A stretch of DNA of 64,000 nucleotides from Hyphomonadaceae bacterium (GTDB lineage: Bacteria > Pseudomonadota > Alphaproteobacteria > Caulobacterales > Hyphomonadaceae), in the NCBI GenBank assembly GCA_022844345.1, contig JALHLU010000007.1, forward strand, positions 124,001 to 188,000. The letters run 5' to 3'. A model generated the notes under the pieces. That model did not search any database. It was not told the origin of the DNA and was given only the letters and a program-made list of their open reading frames with translations. The translations under genes and the position numbers were made by a program. Shown one piece after another: positions 45,931 to 53,756 of this stretch (its first letter is position 1; every line of letters starts with the position of its first letter).

Positions 45931-46437
45931 TTGTCCGACGACGAAAAACTCGACCAGCGCATCCAGCTTGTGGCCTCGCAGAGCTTTGGCAAGGATGTCG
46001 ATGACTGGCGGCGCACCCAGCAGGACCTGCCATCGCGCTCGGAAGCGATCAGGCGCCTGGTCTATCTCGGCCTCCAGCATGAACAGGAACACCCCATGCG
46101 CATGATCACGGCGATCGTCCGGCCGCACCGCTATGAGGCGGTTCGCGAGGCGCTGACCAAGCTGGGGGTGTCCGGCATCACGGCGACGCAGGTGCAGGGC
46201 TTTGGCCGCCAGCGCGGGCAGACGGAATTCTATCGCGGCAACGAATACACGACGGCCGAGGTGCCCAAGGTGCGCATCGATGTGGCGGTGCAGTCCGGCA
46301 TGGCCGAGGCGGTGATCGAGGCGATCCAGAAGGTGGCAGGTTCGGGCAAGATCGGCGACGGGAAGATTTTTGTCTCGGGGCTCACCGAGGTGGTGCGCAT
46401 CCGCACGGGCGAGCGGGATGAGAAGGCGCTGGATTAG
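45931..46437 (+). CDS. Ribbon-helix-helix/P-II fusion protein
   Basis: 168 residues. Residues 1-55 read as a CopG/Arc-type RHH DNA-binding domain (LDQRIQLVASQSFGKDVDDW with PSRSEAIRRLVYLGL); residues 56-168 are a complete P-II signal protein with GFGRQRGQTEFYRGNEY (uridylylation Tyr in the T-loop), GKIGDGKIFV and VVRIRTGERDEKALD. There is no stop between the two. A TTG start at 45931 follows GGAG at 7 bases. An internal ATG at 46096 has AGGA 7 bases upstream, so a standalone P-II could also be made. No amtB follows. Confidence 0.8.
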   Translation: MSDDEKLDQRIQLVASQSFGKDVDDWRRTQQDLPSRSEAIRRLVYLGLQHEQEHPMRMITAIVRPHRYEAVREALTKLGVSGITATQVQGFGRQRGQTEFYRGNEYTTAEVPKVRIDVAVQSGMAEAVIEAIQKVAGSGKIGDGKIFVSGLTEVVRIRTGERDEKALD

Positions 46438-46562
46438 GAGGCGTACTCAGGCGCAACGGCTGGAATTCGCCCACATGCTGCCGGTCGAAGCTGAAGCCGC
46501 CTCCTATGCTATGGTGCGGAACCAAGCCGCCGTAGAGTGGAAGCCGAAGAAGTGAGCGGCAC

Positions 46563-47078
46563 CTACTGGATGACCGTGCACTTGCCGTGGCCTAAGGTTA
46601 GTCGTGTGTTCCCGCTGCTCTGCGCGTCTTCCCATGGGAAGAAGGAACGTTGAAAAGGCCCACTCGGCAGAAAGACAAATTTGGTGAACGGAAGGGGCGG
46701 AAGGGGCGCGCTGCAAACTATATGCGTCAGGGTCCTTGAGGTCCCTTCATCGAGATACTCGCTACACCAACGAAACCTCTGAGGTTCGCCGGGAGGGGCA
46801 ACGCCATAACAGCCCTGGCCCCCCTTGCGGTTGGCTTCAAGGCACAGGTTGTCATAGCCCTGCTTGGGGCGGTCCTCTGCCTTGTTGATTTTGCGAACTA
46901 TGAATTTTTGAGGCGAGAAGTTTCGTTGTACCCATTCGCCGCCCTCCCAGTTGAAGCCCGTGCTTGCCGTTTCCTCGCAGAGCGAAGTGAAATCGGCGAG
47001 TGGTGTGGGTTCAGTCTGAGCCGACGCCATCGCTGGCATGAGCAACGCAGCGAACCCACCAACCAGAGCATGTCTCAT
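46563..47078 (-). CDS. Cys-rich secreted protein of unknown function
   Basis: 171 residues. A signal peptide MRHALVGGFAALLMPAMASA precedes a mature region with six or seven Cys (LCEETAST, NLCLEANRKGGQGCYG, WCSEYL, IVCSAP, GKCTVIQ), consistent with disulphides. The stretch ASTGFNWEGGEWVQRNFSPQ appears in unnamed alphaproteobacterial proteins. DNA here is visibly less GC-rich than the surroundings. Function unknown. Confidence 0.68.
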   Translation of the reverse strand: MRHALVGGFAALLMPAMASAQTEPTPLADFTSLCEETASTGFNWEGGEWVQRNFSPQKFIVRKINKAEDRPKQGYDNLCLEANRKGGQGCYGVAPPGEPQRFRWCSEYLDEGTSRTLTHIVCSAPLPPLPFTKFVFLPSGPFQRSFFPWEDAQSSGNTRLTLGHGKCTVIQ

Positions 47079-47246
47079 GAAGCCCCCTAAAGCTGCGAGA
47101 CGCTAACTCACCCATCCGTCGCCCGCAAAGGGCTAAGCTGCCTCAGGATTTTCAGGCCTAGAGTAACTCGCGCGCGGGCACGGCGTCGACTGTCGCAAAT
47201 GGGCCCCGAAAACGACCATCCGCTTTGGCGATTGGCCGGGGGCGTG

Positions 47247-47741
47247 TCACAGCTTGTGCGGTTTCCTCTGCCGTTCCTTCGGCAGGATGCGATCGTCCGG
47301 GCCGGGCGGCCGGTCCTTGTTGAACAGGGTGACCAGCGCGCGCCAGCCGATCCAGAAGGGGAGGACGGCTAGGGCCCCGAGGATGAGCGGGAGGCCGCCA
47401 TTCTGTGCGGCCCAGGCGGCAATGTTGATCACGCCGTTGATGATCTGGCCAACGCCAGCGCCGAGTGTGAAGCCGGGGGCGAAGGGATTGAAACTCCCGG
47501 CCTGGAAGATGGCGCCGATGAGGACGCAGATGATGACGAGGCGCGTCCAGCCTTTCCAGCCAACATTGAACATGCGTCCGGAGAATGAGAGCGGAGGGCG
47601 CGGGCGGCCGGCGGGATGCGCATCATTTTCCCAGAACGGATCGGGGCTGGCGACGCTGCCGTGCGGAGAGCCAGGCGAAGGCTCAAACGTGGCGTCAATC
47701 ACCTTTGCGGGGAGCTGGTCCTTTGATCGTGTCTCGGCCAT
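47247..47741 (-). CDS. Two-span membrane protein, unknown
   Basis: 164 residues. A soluble, Pro-rich first third then two membrane spans, about 67-85 (RLVIICVLIGAIFQAG) and 105-137, and a basic C-terminal tail (KERQRKPHKL). Start at 47741 gives MAETRSKDQLPA; the longer reading lacks a ribosome-binding site. No family recognised. Confidence 0.68.
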   Translation of the reverse strand: MAETRSKDQLPAKVIDATFEPSPGSPHGSVASPDPFWENDAHPAGRPRPPLSFSGRMFNVGWKGWTRLVIICVLIGAIFQAGSFNPFAPGFTLGAGVGQIINGVINIAAWAAQNGGLPLILGALAVLPFWIGWRALVTLFNKDRPPGPDDRILPKERQRKPHKL

Positions 47742-47825
47742 TGCTGGTCCCTTGAAGCCTGTGCCGGTGCGATGGAAGCAACCGGAAGGCAAAGTCTAGC
47801 AGGCAGTTGTGGCAGGTCCATGGCC

Positions 47826-48980
47826 TCAGCCAGCGTTGCCGTCGTCCTCGACGAGCATGCGAGGACGTTTTTCAGCGTGCTCGGCGCCTTCGTATCGCGT
47901 TATCGCGACCTGGTGGGGATAGGGGATCGTGATGCCATTGGCGTCGAAGGCCTGCTTCACCTTGAGGATGGTGTCGCAGCGCGTGTCCCACCAGTCCGGA
48001 TTGCTAACCCAGGCGCGGGCGCGGACATCGACCGAGGAGGTGGCGAGTTCAACCACCTTGACCCACATTGGCGGCTCGGACCGGATGCGCGGATCCGACT
48101 TCAGGATGTCCTCGATCAGGCGTATGGCGAGGTGGGCATCGTCGTCATAGTCGATTGAGAAGAGCAGATCGAGGCGGCGCAGGCTGCGCGCCGAGGAGTT
48201 GATGATCACGTCGCCCCAGGCCTTGTCGTTGGTGATCACCACCTCGCGGTTGTCGAGCGTGTTGAGGACAGTGGTGAAGGGCGTGATGTCGGCGACCGTT
48301 CCATCCTGCCCGGCGACGCGAACGACATCGCCGATGCGGTAGGGGCGGAAGACGGCGATGACGACGCCGGCGGCGACGGCCTTCAGCGTATCCTGCAAGG
48401 CGAGGGCGATGGCGAGGCCGGCCGCGCCGACGATGGCGAGAAGCGAGGCCGTGTCGAAGCCGAACTGCTGCAGGGCTGCGACCATGCCGACGGCAAAGGC
48501 TCCGAAACGGACCAGCGCGCCAAGGAACGTGAACAGGGTTTCGCCGCCCGCATTGGCGCGATCTACCTTGCGGCCGAAGCCGCGCACGCGCGCGCCCAGC
48601 CACGAGCCGAGGAACCATACAGCTACCAGGATGGCGAGGCCGCGCAGGGCGGCAAGGCCGAGCGCCTCGGCCTGTTCGAGCGGAAAGCCGAAGGCCAAGT
48701 TTGCGGCGATGGCGGCGGCGAAAAGCAGGAAGCAGACGCGGATCACCGCGGCCAGGATGTCGATCATAACATGATCGGCGGTCTTCTGTTCGCCTTCCGC
48801 GAGTTTGGGGTGGCGCAGGCCCGAGAGGCGGCTGGCGATGAATGTAAGGAGGCGCGCAACGATCCAGCCCATCACATAGCCAGCGAGGAGCGCCAGGGCG
48901 GCCCACATCCACTTCTGGTAAGGGCCGCTGAAATCGAGCGCCCAGACGCGGAACTCGTTGAACTGCTGCTGGAAATCCAT
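47826..48980 (-). CDS. Small-conductance mechanosensitive channel (MscS family)
   Basis: 384 residues. Membrane helices at about 22-42, 80-105, 110-130 and 155-200 precede the beta domain with IAVFRPYRIGDVVRVAGQDG, PFTTVLNTLDNREVVITNDK and the pore-adjacent GAAGLAIALALQDTLKAVAA helix of MscS. It relieves hypo-osmotic stress. The C-terminal tail is short and charged. Confidence 0.92.
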   Translation of the reverse strand: MDFQQQFNEFRVWALDFSGPYQKWMWAALALLAGYVMGWIVARLLTFIASRLSGLRHPKLAEGEQKTADHVMIDILAAVIRVCFLLFAAAIAANLAFGFPLEQAEALGLAALRGLAILVAVWFLGSWLGARVRGFGRKVDRANAGGETLFTFLGALVRFGAFAVGMVAALQQFGFDTASLLAIVGAAGLAIALALQDTLKAVAAGVVIAVFRPYRIGDVVRVAGQDGTVADITPFTTVLNTLDNREVVITNDKAWGDVIINSSARSLRRLDLLFSIDYDDDAHLAIRLIEDILKSDPRIRSEPPMWVKVVELATSSVDVRARAWVSNPDWWDTRCDTILKVKQAFDANGITIPYPHQVAITRYEGAEHAEKRPRMLVEDDGNAG

Positions 48981-49053
48981 GCGTGAATCGGCCCGTTGGG
49001 ATGTCTCGCTTCCCACTAATGCGGAATCGCCGGGGCCCCAAGTTCTTTAGGCG

Positions 49054-49521
49054 CTATTGGGTGGAGTCAGTTTTCTTGTAGCAGCCCCAGCGGTTCTGCA
49101 TCTTCAGCGACCAGGCGAGGGCGGTGGCGAATATCTGCGCCTTTGCGTCGAGCATTCCCTCGGCCCTGTACGTGTTCCAGGCGTCGTTCCAAGTGGGAGC
49201 CGCGAACTGGAAGAGGCCGGTGTAGGGGCCCGCAGGATTGATGATGGCGGCGCGGCCGGACGATTCACACATCATCACGGCATACATGCGGGCTTCGCTT
49301 TCGGGGTAGGGGTGCCGGGCGCGCGCCTCGCCGATCCACTTGCGGTAGAGCGCGAGCGTGGCCGCGTCAGCCGGCGCGCGGGAATCGGCGGCTGGGGCCG
49401 GGGAGGCGGCCGGGATGGTCTCGGGCGCGGCGGGTTTCGATGTGGAGCAGGCGGCGAGGCCAAGCGAAAGTGACAGGCTGAACGCGAGAAGCCCAAGCCG
49501 CTTGCGAAATTGAGAAACCAC
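49054..49521 (-). CDS. Lipoprotein with transglycosylase-like/RPF-like fold
   Basis: 155 residues. A GTG start gives a signal peptide ending LGLAAC (lipobox). The catalytic-like region MMCESSGRAAIINPAGPYTG followed by LFQFAAPTWNDAW carries a Glu after the helix start, as in SLT and resuscitation-promoting-factor-type muralytic enzymes. It should act on peptidoglycan in the periplasm. The helical end (IFATALAWSLKMQNRWGCYK) is typical of this fold. Confidence 0.78.
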   Translation of the reverse strand: MVSQFRKRLGLLAFSLSLSLGLAACSTSKPAAPETIPAASPAPAADSRAPADAATLALYRKWIGEARARHPYPESEARMYAVMMCESSGRAAIINPAGPYTGLFQFAAPTWNDAWNTYRAEGMLDAKAQIFATALAWSLKMQNRWGCYKKTDSTQ

Positions 49522-49645
49522 AATGCACCCCCGGCTTCTGCCGATCCGGCCGGAGGCTATCACGCGGCCGCGGAGGCACAAAGCTGTCATGCAGGGCAGT
49601 GACGGGGCCGGGCGTTCTGCTAGGGTTTGGCGACGGGAGAGCTGC

Positions 49646-49852
49646 ATGAAGTATCTGAAGATCGGCGGCGCTATACTAGGGGCGCTTTGTGTTCTGATGG
49701 GCGTGGTCTGGATATTCCAGGGCATCAATGTGCTGCCGGGAAGCTTCATGACAGGGGACATCAACTGGTCCTATCGCGGCGGCGTGCTGGCGGCGGCGGG
49801 CTTGGTGCTGTTGGCAGTGTCGCTGCTGGTGGGACGGAAGAAGGGTTCGTGA
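49646..49852 (+). CDS. Small two-span membrane protein
   Basis: 68 residues with two membrane helices: YLKIGGAILGALCVLMGVVW and GGVLAAAGLVLLAVSLLVG. The pattern GVVWIFQGINVLPGSFMTGD is common in small inner-membrane proteins of the alphaproteobacteria. GGGAGA precedes the ATG. Its stop overlaps the GTG start of the acyltransferase (GTGA, 49849-49852), so both are made from one message. Confidence 0.78.
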   Translation: MKYLKIGGAILGALCVLMGVVWIFQGINVLPGSFMTGDINWSYRGGVLAAAGLVLLAVSLLVGRKKGS

Positions 49853-50472
49853 GTGCGGGCGGGGGAAGGCGCGTTCTCATCGATGGATCGAGCGCGCGGC
49901 CGGCGGCGTTCCGTGGCGTGGGCTCGGAGATCGTGCGCTGGATCAGTGCAGCTTATCTGAAGCTGACCGGATGGAAGGTGTGTGGGGACTGGCCGGGCCT
50001 CGACAAGGCCGTGCTGGTGGCGGCGCCGCATACGTCGAACTGGGACGGGCTCAACATGCTGGCGACGGCCGGCTTCTATCGCGTGAAGCTGCGCTGGATG
50101 GGCAAGGCGAGCCTGACGCGCGGGCCGTTCGGGTGGCTGATGAAGGCGCTGGGGTGTGTGCCGATCGATCGCTCGCAGAGCAATGACGTGGTGCGGATCA
50201 TGAGCGAGGCGTTTGGCACGTCGGAGCGGATGGTGCTGGCCATTCCGCCGGAGGGGACGCGCAGCGCTGTGCGGGAATGGAAGAGCGGGTTCTATCACAT
50301 CGCGGTGGCGGCGGGCGTGCCCATCGTTCTGAGCGTGCTGGACTATGGGACGAAGCGCGTGAGCCTTGCGGCGGTGGTTTATCCCAGCGGGGACTATGAG
50401 GCGGACCTTGCGGCTATTCGCGGGCACTATGTGGGTGTGGTGGGGAAGAACGCCGGGAAGTTTGCGGGGTAA
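49849..50472 (+). CDS. 1-acyl-sn-glycerol-3-phosphate acyltransferase-like protein
   Basis: 207 residues. The HX4D catalytic motif is HTSNWD near residue 63, with AIPPEGTRS as the second conserved block. Membrane-associated acyltransferases of the PlsC type transfer acyl groups to glycerol phospholipid precursors. The GTG start overlaps the small membrane protein stop. 40 bases downstream lies a palindromic repeat. Confidence 0.88.
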   Translation: MSAGGGRRVLIDGSSARPAAFRGVGSEIVRWISAAYLKLTGWKVCGDWPGLDKAVLVAAPHTSNWDGLNMLATAGFYRVKLRWMGKASLTRGPFGWLMKALGCVPIDRSQSNDVVRIMSEAFGTSERMVLAIPPEGTRSAVREWKSGFYHIAVAAGVPIVLSVLDYGTKRVSLAAVVYPSGDYEADLAAIRGHYVGVVGKNAGKFAG

Positions 50473-50509
50473 GTTTGTACCCCAGATGATGCGCTGCGTT
50501 GGTTGAGAG

Positions 50510-50558
50510 AGACCCCCACCTGTCCTCCCCCTGCAAGGGGGAGGACAGGTGGGGGTCT
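50510..50558. repeat. Palindromic repeat D, copy 1 (hairpin 23 bp)
   Basis: A perfect inverted repeat, AGACCCCCACCTGTCCTCC followed by CCCT, with a GCA loop (50533-50535). The same outer 16 bases recur at 52278-52402. It lies between the convergent acyltransferase and DNA ligase genes and could end both transcripts. Confidence 0.85.
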
Positions 50559-50584
50559 GTTTCGGCGACAGCCGCTCTGTGCGT

Positions 50585-52207
50585 TCAATCCCCGAGAAGC
50601 GCCTCCAGCATCTCGATCCGATCTGCCTCGCGCGACGGCTTGTCCCAACGGATGCGATGAATGCGGGGGAAGCGCATGGCGAGGCCGGAGCGGTGGCGGG
50701 GGGAGCGTTGCAGGCCTTCGAAGGCGACTTCGAGGACGAGGCCCTGATCTGCGTTCGCGATGACGGAGCGGACGGGGCCAAAGCGTTCGCGCTCGTTCTC
50801 GCGGACGTAGCGATCGAGCATGGTGAGTTCGTCGTCGGTGAAGCCGAAGTATGCCTTGCCGACGGGGGTGAGTTCTTCGCCGGCTTCCGTTGGTCGCCAG
50901 ACGCCGAAGGTGAAGTCGGAATAGAGGCCGGAGCGTTTGCCGTGGCCGCGTTGCGCATACATCAGCACGGCGTCGACGAGGAAGGGATTGCGCTTCCACT
51001 TGTACCACTGGCCGGCGGGGCGGCCGGGGACGTAAGGAGCGCTCCAGCGCTTCAGCATCAGGCCTTCGATCTCGCGCGTGGGCGGGTTGGCGCGAAGGTC
51101 TTCGAGGGCGGTGGCGTCGGCGAAGGGGACCAGGGCGGAAAGATCGATGCGCTCGTGGTTGTGGGTGACGACGAAGGTTTCGAGGCGTTTGCGGCGCTGG
51201 GCGAAAGGGAGCGGGCGGAGGTCTTCGGCGCCTTCCTGCATGATGTCGTAGGCGCGCAGCATGGCGGGGCGTTCGGCCATCTGCTTTGGCGTGACTGTCT
51301 TGCGGTTGAGGCGTTGCTGGAGTTCGTTGAAGGAGGCGACGCCGCCTGTCGGTGAGCGGATGAGCAGTTCGCCATCGAGGGCGGCGTTGAAGTCTGCGGC
51401 TTGGAGCAGGTCGGGGAAGGCTTTCGATATGTCGTCGCCATTGCGGGTATAGAGGCGGCGGACGCCCTGGTGGGAGACGAGTTGCACGCGGACGCCATCC
51501 CATTTCCATTCGGCTGCGAAGTCGGCGGGGGAGATGCGGCTGGGGTCGATCTCTTCGGCGGCCATACGCTCGGTCTTGTCGAGCAGCGGATGGGCGAGCA
51601 TGGGCGGGCGGAAGGGGGCGAGGGCCGACGCGATTGGCTTTGGCGCGCGGCCATCGAGCCAGGCGAAGAGGTCTGTGTAGGGCGGGGTGAGGCCGTGCCA
51701 GAGTTCTTCGATTTCGGAGACATCGACCTTTCCGAAGTCTGCCAGGGCTTGCCGGGCGAGGCGGGCGGAGACGCCGATGCGCAGGCCGCCGGTTACCAGC
51801 TTCAAGAGCGACCAGCGGCCTGTGGAGTTGAGCGCGTCGAGCCAGGTTTCGGTGAGGCGGAGGCCTTCGGCCTTGGTGGACTCCATCAGCGTCTCGACGA
51901 CTTCGTGGAGATCGGGCGAGCGGTTGGCGCCGGGGCGATGCGGCCAGATCAGCGAGATCGTCTCGGCGAGGTCGCCGACATAGTCATAGGATAGCTGGAA
52001 CAGCACCGGATCGACGCGGGCGGCGACGAGTTTTCGGATGGCGGCGGGTTTCACAGATGGGATCGACAGATCACCCGTTATGGCCGCGATGGTCCAGCCG
52101 CGCGAGGGATCGGGCGTGTGGCGCAGATAGTCGATGATCAGCTGGAGCTTCGTGTTGCGCGACGGCGTGAGCACCAGCCTTTCGAGGAGCGCGGCGAAGG
52201 ACTGCAT
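50585..52207 (-). CDS. ATP-dependent DNA ligase, PP_1105 family (ligase-associated repair system)
   Basis: 540 residues. N-terminal helical DNA-binding domain to about 200; nucleotidyltransferase with the adenylated Lys in EWKWDGVRVQL near residue 235 and ALDGELLIRSPTGG; OB domain with KWKRNPFLVDAVLMYAQ. These ligases are usually encoded beside a dedicated exonuclease, a DEXH helicase and a phosphoesterase. Here the exonuclease is about 6.3 kb away. ATG 52207 gives MQSFAALLERLVLTPSRN, the family-typical start; the frame extends upstream into the repeat. Confidence 0.9.
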   Translation of the reverse strand: MQSFAALLERLVLTPSRNTKLQLIIDYLRHTPDPSRGWTIAAITGDLSIPSVKPAAIRKLVAARVDPVLFQLSYDYVGDLAETISLIWPHRPGANRSPDLHEVVETLMESTKAEGLRLTETWLDALNSTGRWSLLKLVTGGLRIGVSARLARQALADFGKVDVSEIEELWHGLTPPYTDLFAWLDGRAPKPIASALAPFRPPMLAHPLLDKTERMAAEEIDPSRISPADFAAEWKWDGVRVQLVSHQGVRRLYTRNGDDISKAFPDLLQAADFNAALDGELLIRSPTGGVASFNELQQRLNRKTVTPKQMAERPAMLRAYDIMQEGAEDLRPLPFAQRRKRLETFVVTHNHERIDLSALVPFADATALEDLRANPPTREIEGLMLKRWSAPYVPGRPAGQWYKWKRNPFLVDAVLMYAQRGHGKRSGLYSDFTFGVWRPTEAGEELTPVGKAYFGFTDDELTMLDRYVRENERERFGPVRSVIANADQGLVLEVAFEGLQRSPRHRSGLAMRFPRIHRIRWDKPSREADRIEMLEALLGD

Positions 52208-52277
52208 GTGGGGAATGTAGGGTGGTGTGGCGGGGAGGGCGAGTGTGATGAAATCGAGCATTGGCGCGCGTGGAAAC

Positions 52278-52402
52278 AGACCCCCACCTGTCCGCCCCCT
52301 AAGAACGGGGCGGGACCCTGTTGCATCACCGACCTTCAATGGTTGGTAAGCTGGCGCATCAAGGTTCCGCCCCGTTCTTAGGGGGCGGACAGGTGGGGGT
52401 CT
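52278..52402. repeat. Palindromic repeat D, copy 2 (MITE-like, 36-bp arms)
   Basis: Two perfect 36-bp inverted arms (52278-52313 and 52367-52402) enclose 53 bases with a smaller ACCGACC/GGTTGGT hairpin. The outer bases match repeat D copy 1. The element lies just upstream of the ligase start on its own strand, where it may affect its expression. Confidence 0.85.
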
Positions 52403-52413
52403 CTGTCGGCATG

Positions 52414-52914
52414 TTAGGTCGGTGCGGGTTTAGACGCGACCATTTGTATGTTGTAGCAATGCTGGCCTGCGGGGCGAGGCGCCAGAAGCTCCGGGAATTC
52501 GGCGTAGCTGGAATTCAGTCGTTCGATCGCGTCGTTGGAGCCGGGATCATACGGGCGGCGAAAGTCACCGCAGACGCGAATGTGGCTCTCATCCAAGCGC
52601 GAATACGCGGCGCCGGGCATGTCAGAGTCTAGTGTGAAGAAGCCGCACGCCGTCTGGTTAGGATTCGCTCGGGCGGCTTCTGCAATTTTCGCCCGAGCAT
52701 CACTGATCTCGGCTGGCGCAGCGCCGTCCAGAATGAAAGCACAGTGGGCCATTTTGGCGGCTGTATAGACGCGCTGCATCGTCATCTCGTCGAGGCGGCG
52801 TTCGCGTGCGTCGCCCGGACCGCCAATAACCACGAAACCGGCGATGACGGCGATGATGGCGACAACCGCGCCGGCGATGGCGAGGATGGGGCCGAGGTCA
52901 CGTTTGCTGGTCAT
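52414..52914 (-). CDS. Single-span membrane protein, unknown
   Basis: 166 residues. A basic N-terminus (MTSKRDLG) then one membrane span (PILAIAGAVVAIIAVIAGFV) and a soluble domain with four Cys (HCAFILDG, TACGFFTLDSD, RVCGDFRRPYD, QHCYNIQ). The topology predicts the C-terminal part outside. Its ATG overlaps the upstream gene by 17 bases; the two are co-transcribed. No family recognised. Confidence 0.65.
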   Translation of the reverse strand: MTSKRDLGPILAIAGAVVAIIAVIAGFVVIGGPGDARERRLDEMTMQRVYTAAKMAHCAFILDGAAPAEISDARAKIAEAARANPNQTACGFFTLDSDMPGAAYSRLDESHIRVCGDFRRPYDPGSNDAIERLNSSYAEFPELLAPRPAGQHCYNIQMVASKPAPT

Positions 52915-53551
52915 TCTTGTCCCCCTCTTCAGCGTCGCGGATGAAGTAGAAGAAGACGCCGCCTGCAAGGATGGCGACGACGAGGAGTTTGAGGAGAAGG
53001 CGCGTCGAGAGTTCACCGGCGAGGAAGGAATAGACGAGGCTGATGGCGTCGCCGATCAGCGTGCAGGAGGCGATGATCAGCGCGATGTAGGTGAGCCATT
53101 TGCGGACGCGGCTGCGCTGCATGGCGGGGTTGGTGCGGCGCTGCTTGCGGATGTGGAGGGCGAGCCAGGCGAACAGCGGGCCGCCGACCACGAGGCCGGC
53201 GATGGCCGAGCGGATCTGCATGTCGCGGCTGTCGAAGAAGTAGCCGTATTCCTGGTCGAGCTCATCAGGGATGGCGGTGTCGATCAGCGCGAAGAGAAGC
53301 GAGCCGAGGTTCCACGCGACGACGCCGAGCAGGATGAACAGCACGAGATAGAGGAAGGCCTCGCGAGCGGAGACATAGGAGCGCGGGCGGGGGACGGCCA
53401 TGCCGAGATCATTGTCGGCGTAGTCGTCGAGCGCGTTGCCGATTTCCTTCTGCGTCCAGCCGGCTGCGACCAGCGCGGCGGCGACGCGCTCTCGCTTTTC
53501 GCCGCGGTTGAGGGCGTCGCGGATGAAGGTGTCGAGCGTCTGGTTGGCCAT
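52898..53551 (-). CDS. DUF5671 domain membrane protein
   Basis: 217 residues. An N-terminal UBA-like/helix pair (DTFIRDALNRGEKRERVAAA and WTQKEIGNALDDYADND) precedes four or five membrane helices in the DUF5671 pattern (REAFLYLVLFILLGVVAWNL near residue 62). Membrane protein of unknown function. Upstream partner of the following small membrane protein. Confidence 0.78.
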   Translation of the reverse strand: MANQTLDTFIRDALNRGEKRERVAAALVAAGWTQKEIGNALDDYADNDLGMAVPRPRSYVSAREAFLYLVLFILLGVVAWNLGSLLFALIDTAIPDELDQEYGYFFDSRDMQIRSAIAGLVVGGPLFAWLALHIRKQRRTNPAMQRSRVRKWLTYIALIIASCTLIGDAISLVYSFLAGELSTRLLLKLLVVAILAGGVFFYFIRDAEEGDKNDQQT

Positions 53552-53620
53552 GGGGCTCTCCCTGATGGGGGGAGGCTAGGCGGGATTTGGTGAGCGGGCC
53601 AGTGGCGTCTGTGAGCACCG

Positions 53621-53742
53621 CCTCGTCCTTCGAGACGATCAATGCTGCGCATTGATCCCTCAGGATGAGGCCTATTGGGCATTGGGAGCGACGGAAGCCC
53701 TCACCCTGAGGGATCGCGTAGCGATCGTCTCGAAGGGCGAGG
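53621..53742. repeat. Cloverleaf repeat, type B, copy 2
   Basis: Outer stem CCTCGTCCTTCGAGAC (53621-53636) / GTCTCGAAGGGCGAGG (53727-53742), one G-T mismatch. Inner hairpins GATCAATG-CTGCG-CATTGATC (53637-53657), CCCTCAGGATGAGG...CCTCACCCTGAGGG (about 53657-53712) and GATCGC-GTA-GCGATC (53712-53726). It ends 15 bases from the carboxylesterase stop. Confidence 0.8.
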
Positions 53743-53756
53743 GCCTCCCTCTCAGA

